From Planctomycetaceae bacterium (GTDB taxonomy: Bacteria > Planctomycetota > Planctomycetia > Pirellulales > Pirellulaceae): a DNA stretch of 34,892 nucleotides. A program made the translations under genes and the position numbers. How positions within the stretch are numbered: the stretch's first letter is position 1; the number at the start of each line of letters is the position of its first letter. Positions 8,811 to 16,406 of this stretch are shown here, piece by piece. The stretch lies in contig PBSM01000057.1 in assembly GCA_002726245.1 (NCBI GenBank), forward strand, positions 1 through 34,892, written 5' to 3'. The notes beneath the pieces are model-generated. The model saw nothing but the letters and a program-made list of their open reading frames with translations, was not told where the DNA came from and did not search any database.

Positions 8811-8837
8811 TTATCAACTCTTAGCTGTCCGAGTGCC

Positions 8838-9233
8838 TCAACCTTCCTCGGCGCATTGCTTCTGATACGCGGGATGATCGAGTAGCTTCGCGAGAGAGCT
8901 GTCGTCGGTTACTCGCAACTTGATGATCCAACCGACTTCGTAAGGATCTTCTCCCAACGTCTCTAGCTTGTCAGCCAAGTCGGAGTTCACCGCAATGATC
9001 TCGCCACCAACGGGGCTGTAAAGTGGACTGACTGCTTTGACGGATTCGACTTCGCCAAACTCACCTCCCGCTGCGACTTGCTTGCCAACCTCGGGCAGTT
9101 CCATGTAGACCAAGTCGGTCAACTGTTCGACAGCGAACGCGGAGATGCCGACCGTCGCAGTCTTCGCACCGCCTTCCTCCGTTATGTGGACCCATTCGTG
9201 CGTTTCGGCGTATAGCAGTTCTTCTGGATTCAC
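8838..9233 (-). CDS. gcvH: Glycine cleavage system H protein
   Basis: The start is GTG at 9233, giving 131 residues, the usual GcvH length. The longer frame to 9314 adds 27 residues that do not fit the family and would nearly meet the gcvT stop. AAGGAACGGAA precedes the GTG. The lipoyl-accepting lysine is K66 in EVESVKAVSPLYSPVGGE, with the family's YAETHEWV near the N-terminus. It carries the aminomethyl intermediate among the P, T and L proteins. It lies 86 bases after gcvT and is the likely substrate of the LipM-like enzyme at the end of the operon. No L-protein (dihydrolipoamide dehydrogenase) gene is in the window; that enzyme is usually shared with other complexes. Confidence 0.96.
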   Translation of the reverse strand: MNPEELLYAETHEWVHITEEGGAKTATVGISAFAVEQLTDLVYMELPEVGKQVAAGGEFGEVESVKAVSPLYSPVGGEIIAVNSDLADKLETLGEDPYEVGWIIKLRVTDDSSLAKLLDHPAYQKQCAEEG

Positions 9234-9319
9234 TTCCGTTCCTTTCGTACTCGTGGCTGTGGCATCTTGCCGAAGCACTGGGGCTCGAAGCTCCAGCCAC
9301 ATAGCTGCGGCCACGGAGT

Positions 9320-10438
9320 TTAGTTTGCAGGCCTACTGTAAAACGGCAACTTCACAACTCGCGCCGGCTCGGGACGACCGCGGATATCGACAGCCACTTC
9401 CGTTCCGACCGCTGCGACATCACGTCGAAGATACGCCATCGCGATCGGTCGCTCAAGGGTCGGGGAAAATGTACCGCTGGTAACGGTCCCGACGATCTCG
9501 TCCCGCAAGACGACTGGGTAGTTCTCCCGCGGAACGCGTTTACCATCCAGTTGTAACCCAACCCGCTCTCTCAGATCCTCGTTGGTCTTCTGGTTGGCCA
9601 AGGCTGCACTTCCGACAAACGCGCGATCCTTGAGTTGTACCGCGAACCCCAGCCCGGCTTCGTACGGGTTGATCGCTTCTGACAGCTCATGCCCGTAGAG
9701 GGGCATCCCTGCCTCAAGTCGCAGCGTGTCGCGGGCACCGAGTCCAACGGGCTGCAAGCCGCACGATTCGCCAGCCGACAGCAACCGATTCGCGATCGAG
9801 ACGGCTGTGTCCGCCGGGACGATCAACTCGCAACCATCTTCGCCCGTGTAGCCCGTCCGGCTGACGATAGCTGACTGTCCACCGATCTCGCTGACGGCGG
9901 CGGTGTAGTACTTCATCGGTTCGATGGAAAGGCCAAGAGCTTCTTCGACCGTTGCCAACGCGTTGGGGCCTTGCACGGCAAGCATCGCCGCTTCACGGGT
10001 TTCATCTCTGAAGCCAATCTCTTCGTCGTCGCGCCGCTGCGCGTCGATCCACGATACGATTTTCTCCCGGTTGCTGGCGTTGACGACCAGCAGATAGAAG
10101 CTCTCTCCGCCCGCACTGCGCATGTGATAGACGAGCACATCATCCAGAATGCCACCCTTTTCGTTGGTCATCAGCGAGTAACGCACAAGCGACGGCGCGA
10201 GCCCAACAACGCGGCGAGTGAGCAGGCGATCCAGAAACGCTTCTGCATCTGAACCATCAAACCGCAACCGCCCCATGTGTGAAATGTCGAGGAGCCCAGC
10301 CGCAATCCGTGTCGCGCGATGCTCTTCGACAATCGAACCGTATTGAACCGGCATCGCCCAACCCGCGAAATCGACAACGCGCGCGTTCCGCTCAACATGC
10401 CATTCATAAAGAGGAGTCTTGGCGAGAGCTACATCCAT
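9320..10438 (-). CDS. gcvT: Aminomethyltransferase, glycine cleavage T protein
   Basis: The start is ATG at 10438, since GGAG sits six bases upstream and the family begins at about this point (DVALAKTPLYEWHVE). The longer frame to 10525 has no support. The product has 372 residues, the usual size. Conserved blocks are VVDFAGWAMPVQYGSIVEEH near the N-terminus, LLDISHMGR, and a late AGMPLYGHELSEAINPYEA block. It transfers the methylene group from GcvH-bound aminomethyl-lipoate to tetrahydrofolate and releases ammonia. It is first in the operon gcvT-gcvH-gcvPA-gcvPB-lipM, so the operon promoter should lie in the 172 bases upstream. No glycine riboswitch is seen there. Confidence 0.97.
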   Translation of the reverse strand: MDVALAKTPLYEWHVERNARVVDFAGWAMPVQYGSIVEEHRATRIAAGLLDISHMGRLRFDGSDAEAFLDRLLTRRVVGLAPSLVRYSLMTNEKGGILDDVLVYHMRSAGGESFYLLVVNASNREKIVSWIDAQRRDDEEIGFRDETREAAMLAVQGPNALATVEEALGLSIEPMKYYTAAVSEIGGQSAIVSRTGYTGEDGCELIVPADTAVSIANRLLSAGESCGLQPVGLGARDTLRLEAGMPLYGHELSEAINPYEAGLGFAVQLKDRAFVGSAALANQKTNEDLRERVGLQLDGKRVPRENYPVVLRDEIVGTVTSGTFSPTLERPIAMAYLRRDVAAVGTEVAVDIRGRPEPARVVKLPFYSRPAN

Positions 10439-10461
10439 GACCGGCTCCGATACGCGAAAAC

Positions 10462-10478
10462 TTCCCAGAGGCTGGGAA
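10462..10478 (-). promoter_or_regulatory. Short perfect hairpin in the gcvT leader
   Basis: A 7-bp stem (TTCCCAG with CTGGGAA) has a 3-base loop. It lies 23 bases ahead of the gcvT start, inside the 172-base upstream gap. No T-run follows, so it is not a terminator. It could be a leader RNA structure or an operator half-site pair; its role is unknown. Confidence 0.4.
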
Positions 10479-10610
10479 CTCGCCAAATTGTATCGGAACG
10501 CAACGGATGTGGTAGCGGGGAGCAATCAGCCGCGGTTGGTCAGCGGCAGAACGCGCCGGGACGCCATCAGAGGTAAGACGCACATGCACGATATGCTAAG
10601 GTTAGCGGTG

Positions 10611-10904
10611 TCAGCCAACGGCGCTGTTGCAGCGTGGAGCGGTATAACGGCGCTGAGGCCTCGCCTGCCCCGTGGATGCTGACGCGAACTGCGTGCTGTA
10701 GCCGTCAGCCGGTGGTGCGACTGGAGTTCCTGGATTGGCATATTGCGATGGGGCGGCGACCGGAGCCGGCGTCCTTTGGGAAGCCAAGCCAAAGGGAGTC
10801 GCGGAACCCGTTGTCGCGCAACCGCTCCAACAAACGGACAGGAGGGCAAAGCCCAGCGTGAGGGCACGGAGCGCGTGCCTCTGGAACAAACGTCGAATCG
10901 TCAT
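10611..10904 (-). CDS. Small Pro/Ala-rich lipoprotein
   Basis: The start is ATG at 10904, with GGAG nine bases upstream. The longer frame to 11120 would overlap the RNase R end and lacks a ribosome site. The 97-residue product has a basic N-terminus (MTIRRLFQRHALR), a hydrophobic core (LTLGFALLSVCWSG) and a cysteine in SGCATTG that suits signal peptidase II cleavage. The mature part is short, Pro/Ala/Ser/Gln-rich and probably disordered. It lies 136 bases after the RNase R gene and about 170 bases before gcvT on the same strand. I do not recognise the family. The signal and lipobox are seen directly; membrane anchoring is inferred. It could be a chance frame, but the codon use and signal argue for a real gene. 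Confidence 0.6.
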   Translation of the reverse strand: MTIRRLFQRHALRALTLGFALLSVCWSGCATTGSATPFGLASQRTPAPVAAPSQYANPGTPVAPPADGYSTQFASASTGQARPQRRYTAPRCNSAVG

Positions 10905-11040
10905 CACCGACATCTCCGGGAGGAAAGTGCTTTCAGACTGTCGGTGTAATCGGCAGCTTGGCTTGAGCGAATCCGTGAGATACGCCACATTGGCCCAAGA
11001 ACGGCATGGATCACCGTTTTTCCACGTGTCCTGCAGCGAT

Positions 11041-13392
11041 TTATCGTTTCCTGCGCTGCCCCTTTGCCTTGCCCGGCTTCTTCTTACCGCCGCTCTTCTT
11101 TTTGCCTGCCTTCTTCCCATCGGGCATCCCTATGTGAGCACCCCGCTTCGGTGTTTTTCGCTTTTCAGTCTTCTTCGCCGCTCTCTTCTTCTGTCCCACC
11201 AAGCGGAAATCCAGCTCGCGTCTATCGCTGTCAACGTGCGCAACCTCGACGCGAATCAAGTCACCAAGCCGATAGCTGTTGCCCTCGCGGAAACCAGTCA
11301 AGCTGTGCGTGTTTGGATCGAACCTGTAGTTGTCGTCCTGCATCGACGAAATATGAATCAGGCCTTCCGCGGGCAACTCCGTTCCAATCGCGAACAGACC
11401 AAACCGCTCCACGCCTGTCACAATAGCATCGATCTCCTCGCCAATCCGCTGGCTCATGTAAGTCAGCAGCTTTACCTTGATCAGTTCGCGCTCGGCCGAT
11501 TCGGCGCGCTGTTCGCGTTCCGAGCAGTGTTCGCCAAGCAGGCTTTGCTGGTCGAAGTCAGTTGCCGGCGTGCGGCCACGAACAAGATCATCGGCCATGC
11601 GATGGATCGTCAGATCGGGATAACGTCGGATCGGTGATGTGAAGTGACAATAGTGATCACTGTTAAGTGCGTAGTGTCCTTCGACCTCTGGGCTGTAGAC
11701 CGCCTTCTTCATCGATCGCAACACGGCGTAGTGAACGGCTCGTTCCTCCGGCTCGCCACGCACCAGTTCAACGATCCGTTTGATCTCGAAGCGGCTTTCG
11801 AGACTCTCACACTCAATGCCGAGTTCTCGAACGAACGACGAAAGCGTCTTCAACTTAAACTTATCCGGCAACCCATGCACTCGTCGGAGGAACGACAGCT
11901 CTTTGCGATGGAATAACGTGGCGACAGCTTCATTGGCGGCAAGCATGAACTCTTCGATGATCTGATGGCTCTGGGTGTGCTTGACGAGATGTGCGCCGCT
12001 GACTTTCCCTTCTTTGTCGAGGTCGATCTTCACTTCTGGTAAAGTCAGCTCGATCGAGCCCGCCTCCAATCGTCGCTTGCGGAGGACCATCGCCAGCTCG
12101 TGCATCCGGCCGACGAGGTCAAAAACTTCGGGCGTCAGCTTCTCACGCCACGAGTCTTTGTCGGCGAGATAGTCATCAACTTCTTCGTAATTGAAGCGAT
12201 GCGCACTCTTGATCATGCCTCCGTAGAGCTCTGTCGCGACTGGCGCGCCGTCGGGTGTGAACTCGATGACTGCCGTTTTTGTGTAGCGAACGCGATGAGG
12301 TTGCAAGCTGGCCAGATTGTTCGAGATGATCTCTGGCAGCATTGGGATCACGCGATCCGGCAGGTAGACACTCGTGGCCCGGTCTTTCGCTTCACGCTCA
12401 AGCGCCGAGCCCTTCGGGACGAAATGCGATACGTCGGCAATGTGTACTCCAAGTTGCCAATGCCCATTCTCCAGACGCTTTAACGAAATCGCGTCGTCGA
12501 AATCTCGTGCGTCGAATGGATCGATAGTCACAACGGTGTCGTTCGTGAAGTCCTGCCGGTCATCGGTGATCGCCTCGTCAAACTGATCCGCCTGAAGGCG
12601 TGCTGCGTCGAGCACATCTTCTGGAAAATCGTCGGGCAAGTTGTATTCGCGGATGATCGAAAGCGTGTCGATGCCGGGAGTCCCTCGAGGTCCGAGCACT
12701 TCCACAATGACGGCTTCGCCCGCTCGCGTGTGCGACGGAAAATGAACCATCTCGACGACGACCTTGTCTCCGCGCCGCGCGTCTTTGGCTCCCGCGTCGC
12801 CAACGCAAATCGACTGATCGAAGACCTTGCCATCGATCCGAACGAAGCCCATACCATCTTGCTCAAAGTACACGCCTACGAACTGATGCGTGTCTCGCTC
12901 GACAATCTCGACGACCTCCCCTCGCACGCGATCGTCGGGTGTTCGCTTCGTCTTCAGCCGCACCGCAACAAGGTCACCACTGGCAGCGTCCTGAGATCGC
13001 TTCTCCGAGACATAGATGTCTTCGCCGAGATTTTTGGCGACCTCAAGATCTTTGGGGCGGACAAAGCCAAAGCCCGCTGCAGCCCGCCGAAACGTGCCGG
13101 TCACGATGTTCTTCGGCGCCGACGAGTGTTTCGGAGTCGATGCTGTCCCGAAGGCCGGTTTGACGAGATGCTTCGATCCGTAAGCGACTTTGCCTTGCTT
13201 AACGAGCCGCTTGACTGCCTGCCGCACTTGCGGGACGAGTTCCTTCGATAGCCCCAGCTTTTTTGCGATGACGCGAGGCTTAACGGGCTGATAGCCCGGA
13301 CGCATGACGTATTCGAGTAACCGTGCTTGAAGGTCTTCTGAGTTGGGTTGTGATGTTTCTGACGATTCTGTGTTTGCGTTTTCTTCTTTCAT
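11041..13392 (-). CDS. rnr: Ribonuclease R, 3'-5' exoribonuclease
   Basis: I start at ATG 13392 (MKEENANTESS); the upstream 29 codons in frame are not family-like. The 783-residue product shows the RNase R order: a helix-turn-helix at about 20-75 (LLEYVMRPGYQPVKP), cold-shock/OB domains at about 95-235, and the RNB catalytic domain from about 285. Its metal-binding aspartates are in DPFDARDFDDAIS (291-303). CHFTSPIRRYPDL is the other RNB hallmark. An S1 domain lies at about 640-720, followed by a Lys-rich tail (GKKKSGGKKKPGKAKGQ). It degrades structured RNA and rRNA. It is divergent from the WcaJ-type gene, with a 195-base gap between them. All key residues are present. Confidence 0.95.
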   Translation of the reverse strand: MKEENANTESSETSQPNSEDLQARLLEYVMRPGYQPVKPRVIAKKLGLSKELVPQVRQAVKRLVKQGKVAYGSKHLVKPAFGTASTPKHSSAPKNIVTGTFRRAAAGFGFVRPKDLEVAKNLGEDIYVSEKRSQDAASGDLVAVRLKTKRTPDDRVRGEVVEIVERDTHQFVGVYFEQDGMGFVRIDGKVFDQSICVGDAGAKDARRGDKVVVEMVHFPSHTRAGEAVIVEVLGPRGTPGIDTLSIIREYNLPDDFPEDVLDAARLQADQFDEAITDDRQDFTNDTVVTIDPFDARDFDDAISLKRLENGHWQLGVHIADVSHFVPKGSALEREAKDRATSVYLPDRVIPMLPEIISNNLASLQPHRVRYTKTAVIEFTPDGAPVATELYGGMIKSAHRFNYEEVDDYLADKDSWREKLTPEVFDLVGRMHELAMVLRKRRLEAGSIELTLPEVKIDLDKEGKVSGAHLVKHTQSHQIIEEFMLAANEAVATLFHRKELSFLRRVHGLPDKFKLKTLSSFVRELGIECESLESRFEIKRIVELVRGEPEERAVHYAVLRSMKKAVYSPEVEGHYALNSDHYCHFTSPIRRYPDLTIHRMADDLVRGRTPATDFDQQSLLGEHCSEREQRAESAERELIKVKLLTYMSQRIGEEIDAIVTGVERFGLFAIGTELPAEGLIHISSMQDDNYRFDPNTHSLTGFREGNSYRLGDLIRVEVAHVDSDRRELDFRLVGQKKRAAKKTEKRKTPKRGAHIGMPDGKKAGKKKSGGKKKPGKAKGQRRKR

Positions 13393-13587
13393 ATCCCTAA
13401 ACTGTAGCCCGCTGAGCAGTGGCCGTCTATGTGCGGTGGACGGGCCAGACATCCGGCACGACCGGTGGATTCGCTTCACCCGGCGTGCCGCGTTGGCGGT
13501 GCAAGTGGTTTGCTACCAAACGTGTTGGGCAGGCAACCTATATTTACGCGGCAGATGTGTCTTTCGATGCTTCTGTTGGGTTTGACT

Positions 13588-14998
13588 GTGAACACCGCAA
13601 ACGCTCTCCGCATTCGCCATGAACACTCGCTGGCCGCCGCGCTGTCCGAGTCTCGGATGCCGGCTGCATTGCATTCGGCTTCTGGACAGCGTCGTTGCAT
13701 CCGAGAACGGTTGTCGATCCCAGCTACTTTCTGGCGGCGGCAATCGCCATCATCATCCTGTTCCTGGTCGGCGAATTCGTCGGCCTCTATCGGAGTTGGC
13801 AAAGAGTGGCAACGTACCGCGAGATCGCAGCGACGCTGCTCGCCTGGGGATACAGTGTCGCCGCGCTAATGGGATTGGTTTGCTGACTCGCTTTACCGAC
13901 CAGCTTCCACGACTCACGTTGCTGCTCATCGCAGGCACTGTCCCAGCGTCGTTCGCGATGACTCGAATCGGACTCCGGTTCCTCCAGCGATCACTCCGAT
14001 CGCGCGGACTGAATTCACGAAAGTTCGCGATCGTCGGCGTCACCGATCTGGGCATCCGGCTTGCCCGAAACATGGAAGACGCTCCGGAGTTGGGCCTGGA
14101 CTTCGCCGGCTTTTACGACGACCGGCCAGCAGCCCGCACCGGCGAACTGCCGGAGGATGTCGGCAGCCGTCTGGGTTCGATCGGTGAGCTTGTCGATAAA
14201 GCACAAGCTGGTGAAGTGCATCGGATCTATATCACGCTTCCGATGCGAGCCGAGCAGCGGACTCGCCATCTGCTAGATCAGTTCGCGGACTCCACCGCTT
14301 CCGTTTACATCGTGCCAGACTTCTTCGTGTTCGAGTTACTGCACTCGCGTTGGACAGACATCGGCGGACTCCCCGTCGTCAGTGTCTTTGAGAATCCGTT
14401 CTATGGCGTCGATGGCGTAGCGAAGCGGATCTGTGACGTTGCTCTCGCGAGTCTGGCACTCGTCGTAGTTGCTATCCCGATGGCTATCCTTGCAGCTCTC
14501 GTGAAGCTAACCTCGCACGGGCCCGTCTTCTTTCGGCAGAAACGATACGGGCTCGACGGTCGCGAGATTCTTGTCTGGAAGCTCCGCACCATGCGGACGT
14601 GTGACAACGGAACGGTGGTCAAGCAAGCCACGAAGGAAGACCCGCGCATCACGCCTTTGGGCCGGATTCTTCGCCAGGCGTCACTTGATGAGCTTCCGCA
14701 ACTGTTCAACGTGCTCGAGGGCAGCATGTCGCTCGTGGGGCCTCGGCCGCATGCTAGTGCTCACAACGAACAGTATCGCCGCTTGATCCCCGGTTACATG
14801 TTGCGGCACAAAGTGAAGCCCGGGATCACGGGGTTGGCGCAAGTGCTCGGGTGGCGAGGTGAAACCGATACGCTCGACAAGATGTCCAATCGCATCGAAT
14901 GCGACTTGCAGTACATCCGTGAATGGTCTCTGTGGATGGACATTAGGATCTTGTTCAAGACAATCTTCGTCGTCCTTCGCCAACGGAACGCGTATTGA
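13588..14998 (+). CDS. WcaJ-type undecaprenyl-phosphate sugar phosphotransferase, frame broken near N-terminus
   Basis: The catalytic half is intact in the frame ending at 14998. It has a membrane helix after AKRICDVALASLALV, then PVFFRQKRYGLDGREI, the SLDELPQLFNVL acidic pair, LVGPRPHA and KPGITGLAQVLGWRGE. This is the polyprenyl-phosphate hexose-1-phosphate transferase fold that starts exopolysaccharide repeat synthesis at the inner membrane. A nucleotide-binding-like domain (KFAIVGVTDLGIRLARNM) precedes it. The N-terminal membrane helices (VSDAGCIAFGFW and AIAIIILFLVGEFVGLYRSW) lie in another frame that stops at 13886. One added T in the TTT at 13879-13881 joins them as GLVLLTRFTDQ. A second -1 change near 13631-13642 would join a start at GTG 13588. 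Without correction, only a protein from about 13619 with a nonsense N-terminus is encoded. Confidence 0.75.
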
Positions 14999-15008
14999 TG
15001 GTGCTGAC

Positions 15009-16097
15009 GTGAGTACGAGCACGCTGCCCGATACGAAAGTGGTCGAGCTAAACACGATCGGCGAACTGCTCCGATACCAGCGTGAATGGGAAACGTTGCT
15101 TGGCGAGACTCCCGAGGCCACGTTATTCCAGACGCTGGCCTGGCTGGCCGTCTATTGGAAGCACTTTGGCCAAACGCCATGCTTGCGAACACTGCTCGTC
15201 TTCGAAGGCTCTCGCTTAGCAGGAGCGATCCCGCTGGCTGAGCGTACCGTCCGGAACCGACTTGGAACTGTGAGAGTACTCGGCTATCCGCTCGACAACT
15301 GGGGCACGCGTTACGGCCCGATCGGCGCATCCGTTTCGAAGATCCTGCACGCTGGTCTCCGTTGGCTGTCAGAGACCGAACGAACGTGGGACGTACTCGA
15401 ACTGGGTTGGACCAGCGAATCGCAACTGCCACAGGTCGAGACAGCCTTTGGCAATGCTGGTTTGCCAACGCACCAAACGAAAACGGCTCCCGTGTCCGAG
15501 ATCGACCTGAGCAGCGGCTGGGACAGCTATTGGTCAAGCCGAACATCGAAGCACCGCAATAACGTTCGTCGTGCTGAGAAAAAGCTGGCACAACATGGAA
15601 CCATCACGGTCCACCATCATTGCGGAGAGACTGACGCTCGATGGGACATGTATGAGATGTGTGAACAAGTCGCGTCGAAGAGTTGGCAAGGTGGATCAAG
15701 CACCGGCAATACGCTCTCACACAACAGCGTTCGCGACTTCCTACGCGACACGCACGAGATGGCGAGCGCGCGACGTGGTGTCAGCATGCACGTAATCCTT
15801 GTGGACCAACAACCTGCCGCATTCGCCTACAACTACGTCCTCAACGGCTCCGTTTACGCACTTCGAATGGGTTACGCTCCGCAGTTTGCCGCGGCAGGTC
15901 CCGGCCTGCACTTGATCCACGAAGTGGTTCGCGAAGCCGCCCGTCTCGGCTACGAACGGATTGACCTCGGCGAGGGCGATGCTCGCTACAAACACAACTG
16001 GCGCACCGGCGAAGTCCAGACGTATCACGTCTCCCACTACCGCCGCCACAGCCTCCTCGCCCAAACGCTCCGGCTAAGACGGCACTGGTTTGCCTAA
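15009..16097 (+). CDS. FemAB/CelD-like GNAT acyltransferase
   Basis: The start is GTG at 15009, ten bases after the previous stop. An in-frame ORF from 14859 lies inside the WcaJ-type gene and is rejected. The 362-residue product has the two-lobed GNAT fold of PF13480-type proteins. Near residue 175-190 is WSSRTSKHRNNVRRAEKKL, the usual start of the second lobe. Then come HVILVDQQPAAFAYNYVLNG, the YALRMGYAPQFAAAGPG loop for the acyl-CoA pyrophosphate, and RIDLGEGDARYKHNW near the end. Such proteins are common in exopolysaccharide loci and probably acylate a sugar or peptide precursor; the substrate is not known. Coupling with the WcaJ-type gene is likely. There is no signal peptide. Confidence 0.88.
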   Translation: MSTSTLPDTKVVELNTIGELLRYQREWETLLGETPEATLFQTLAWLAVYWKHFGQTPCLRTLLVFEGSRLAGAIPLAERTVRNRLGTVRVLGYPLDNWGTRYGPIGASVSKILHAGLRWLSETERTWDVLELGWTSESQLPQVETAFGNAGLPTHQTKTAPVSEIDLSSGWDSYWSSRTSKHRNNVRRAEKKLAQHGTITVHHHCGETDARWDMYEMCEQVASKSWQGGSSTGNTLSHNSVRDFLRDTHEMASARRGVSMHVILVDQQPAAFAYNYVLNGSVYALRMGYAPQFAAAGPGLHLIHEVVREAARLGYERIDLGEGDARYKHNWRTGEVQTYHVSHYRRHSLLAQTLRLRRHWFA

Positions 16098-16406
16098 CAG
16101 CGAGCGGGAACGCGACAATGTCGCCCTCCAGGGCTTGCACGTCGTTTATCTGCCACGTTCCCGCGGTCTACACCCCGACGATTACAACGCCATCCCTACT
16201 GCTGGCTGAGTGTCTTGGATGAGAAGCAACTCACCTGCGAAGAAGACGGTCATCACGGCGTTGCCTTTCAGGTGTACCCCAAGTCAAAGCCGCATTCGCG
16301 ATTACTTCCAGCGTTTGTTGACAGAGGGTGTTTCCACATAAAGGTACGAGATTTCCACAAACCATTGAAATGGCGTGCGTTACCGCGAATTCCCGACCCC
16401 CAGAAT
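16098..16406. other. Convergent intergenic region with a structured element
   Basis: No gene is supported here. At 16104-16164 a 9-bp inverted repeat (GCGGGAACG with CGTTCCCGC) encloses two small hairpins, around CGACAATGTCG and GCCCTCCAGGGC. It lies seven bases past the FemAB-like stop and may be a terminator-like or dispersed palindromic element. The rest shows nothing I can identify. A 70-codon plus-strand frame at 16215 runs into the opposite gene and has no family features. Confidence 0.4.

Noticed and set aside
10439..10610. Glycine riboswitch before gcvT
   Set aside because: The typical conserved core sequences of that riboswitch are not seen; only a simple hairpin is present.
10735..11637. 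300-codon plus-strand frame opposite the lipoprotein and the RNase R end
   Set aside because: The opposite strand encodes the clear S1 domain and Lys-rich tail of RNase R; this frame shows no family features.
14859..15008. Longer start for the FemAB-like protein
   Set aside because: These codons overlap the conserved end of the WcaJ-type gene and read as a Cys/Ser-rich nonsense segment.
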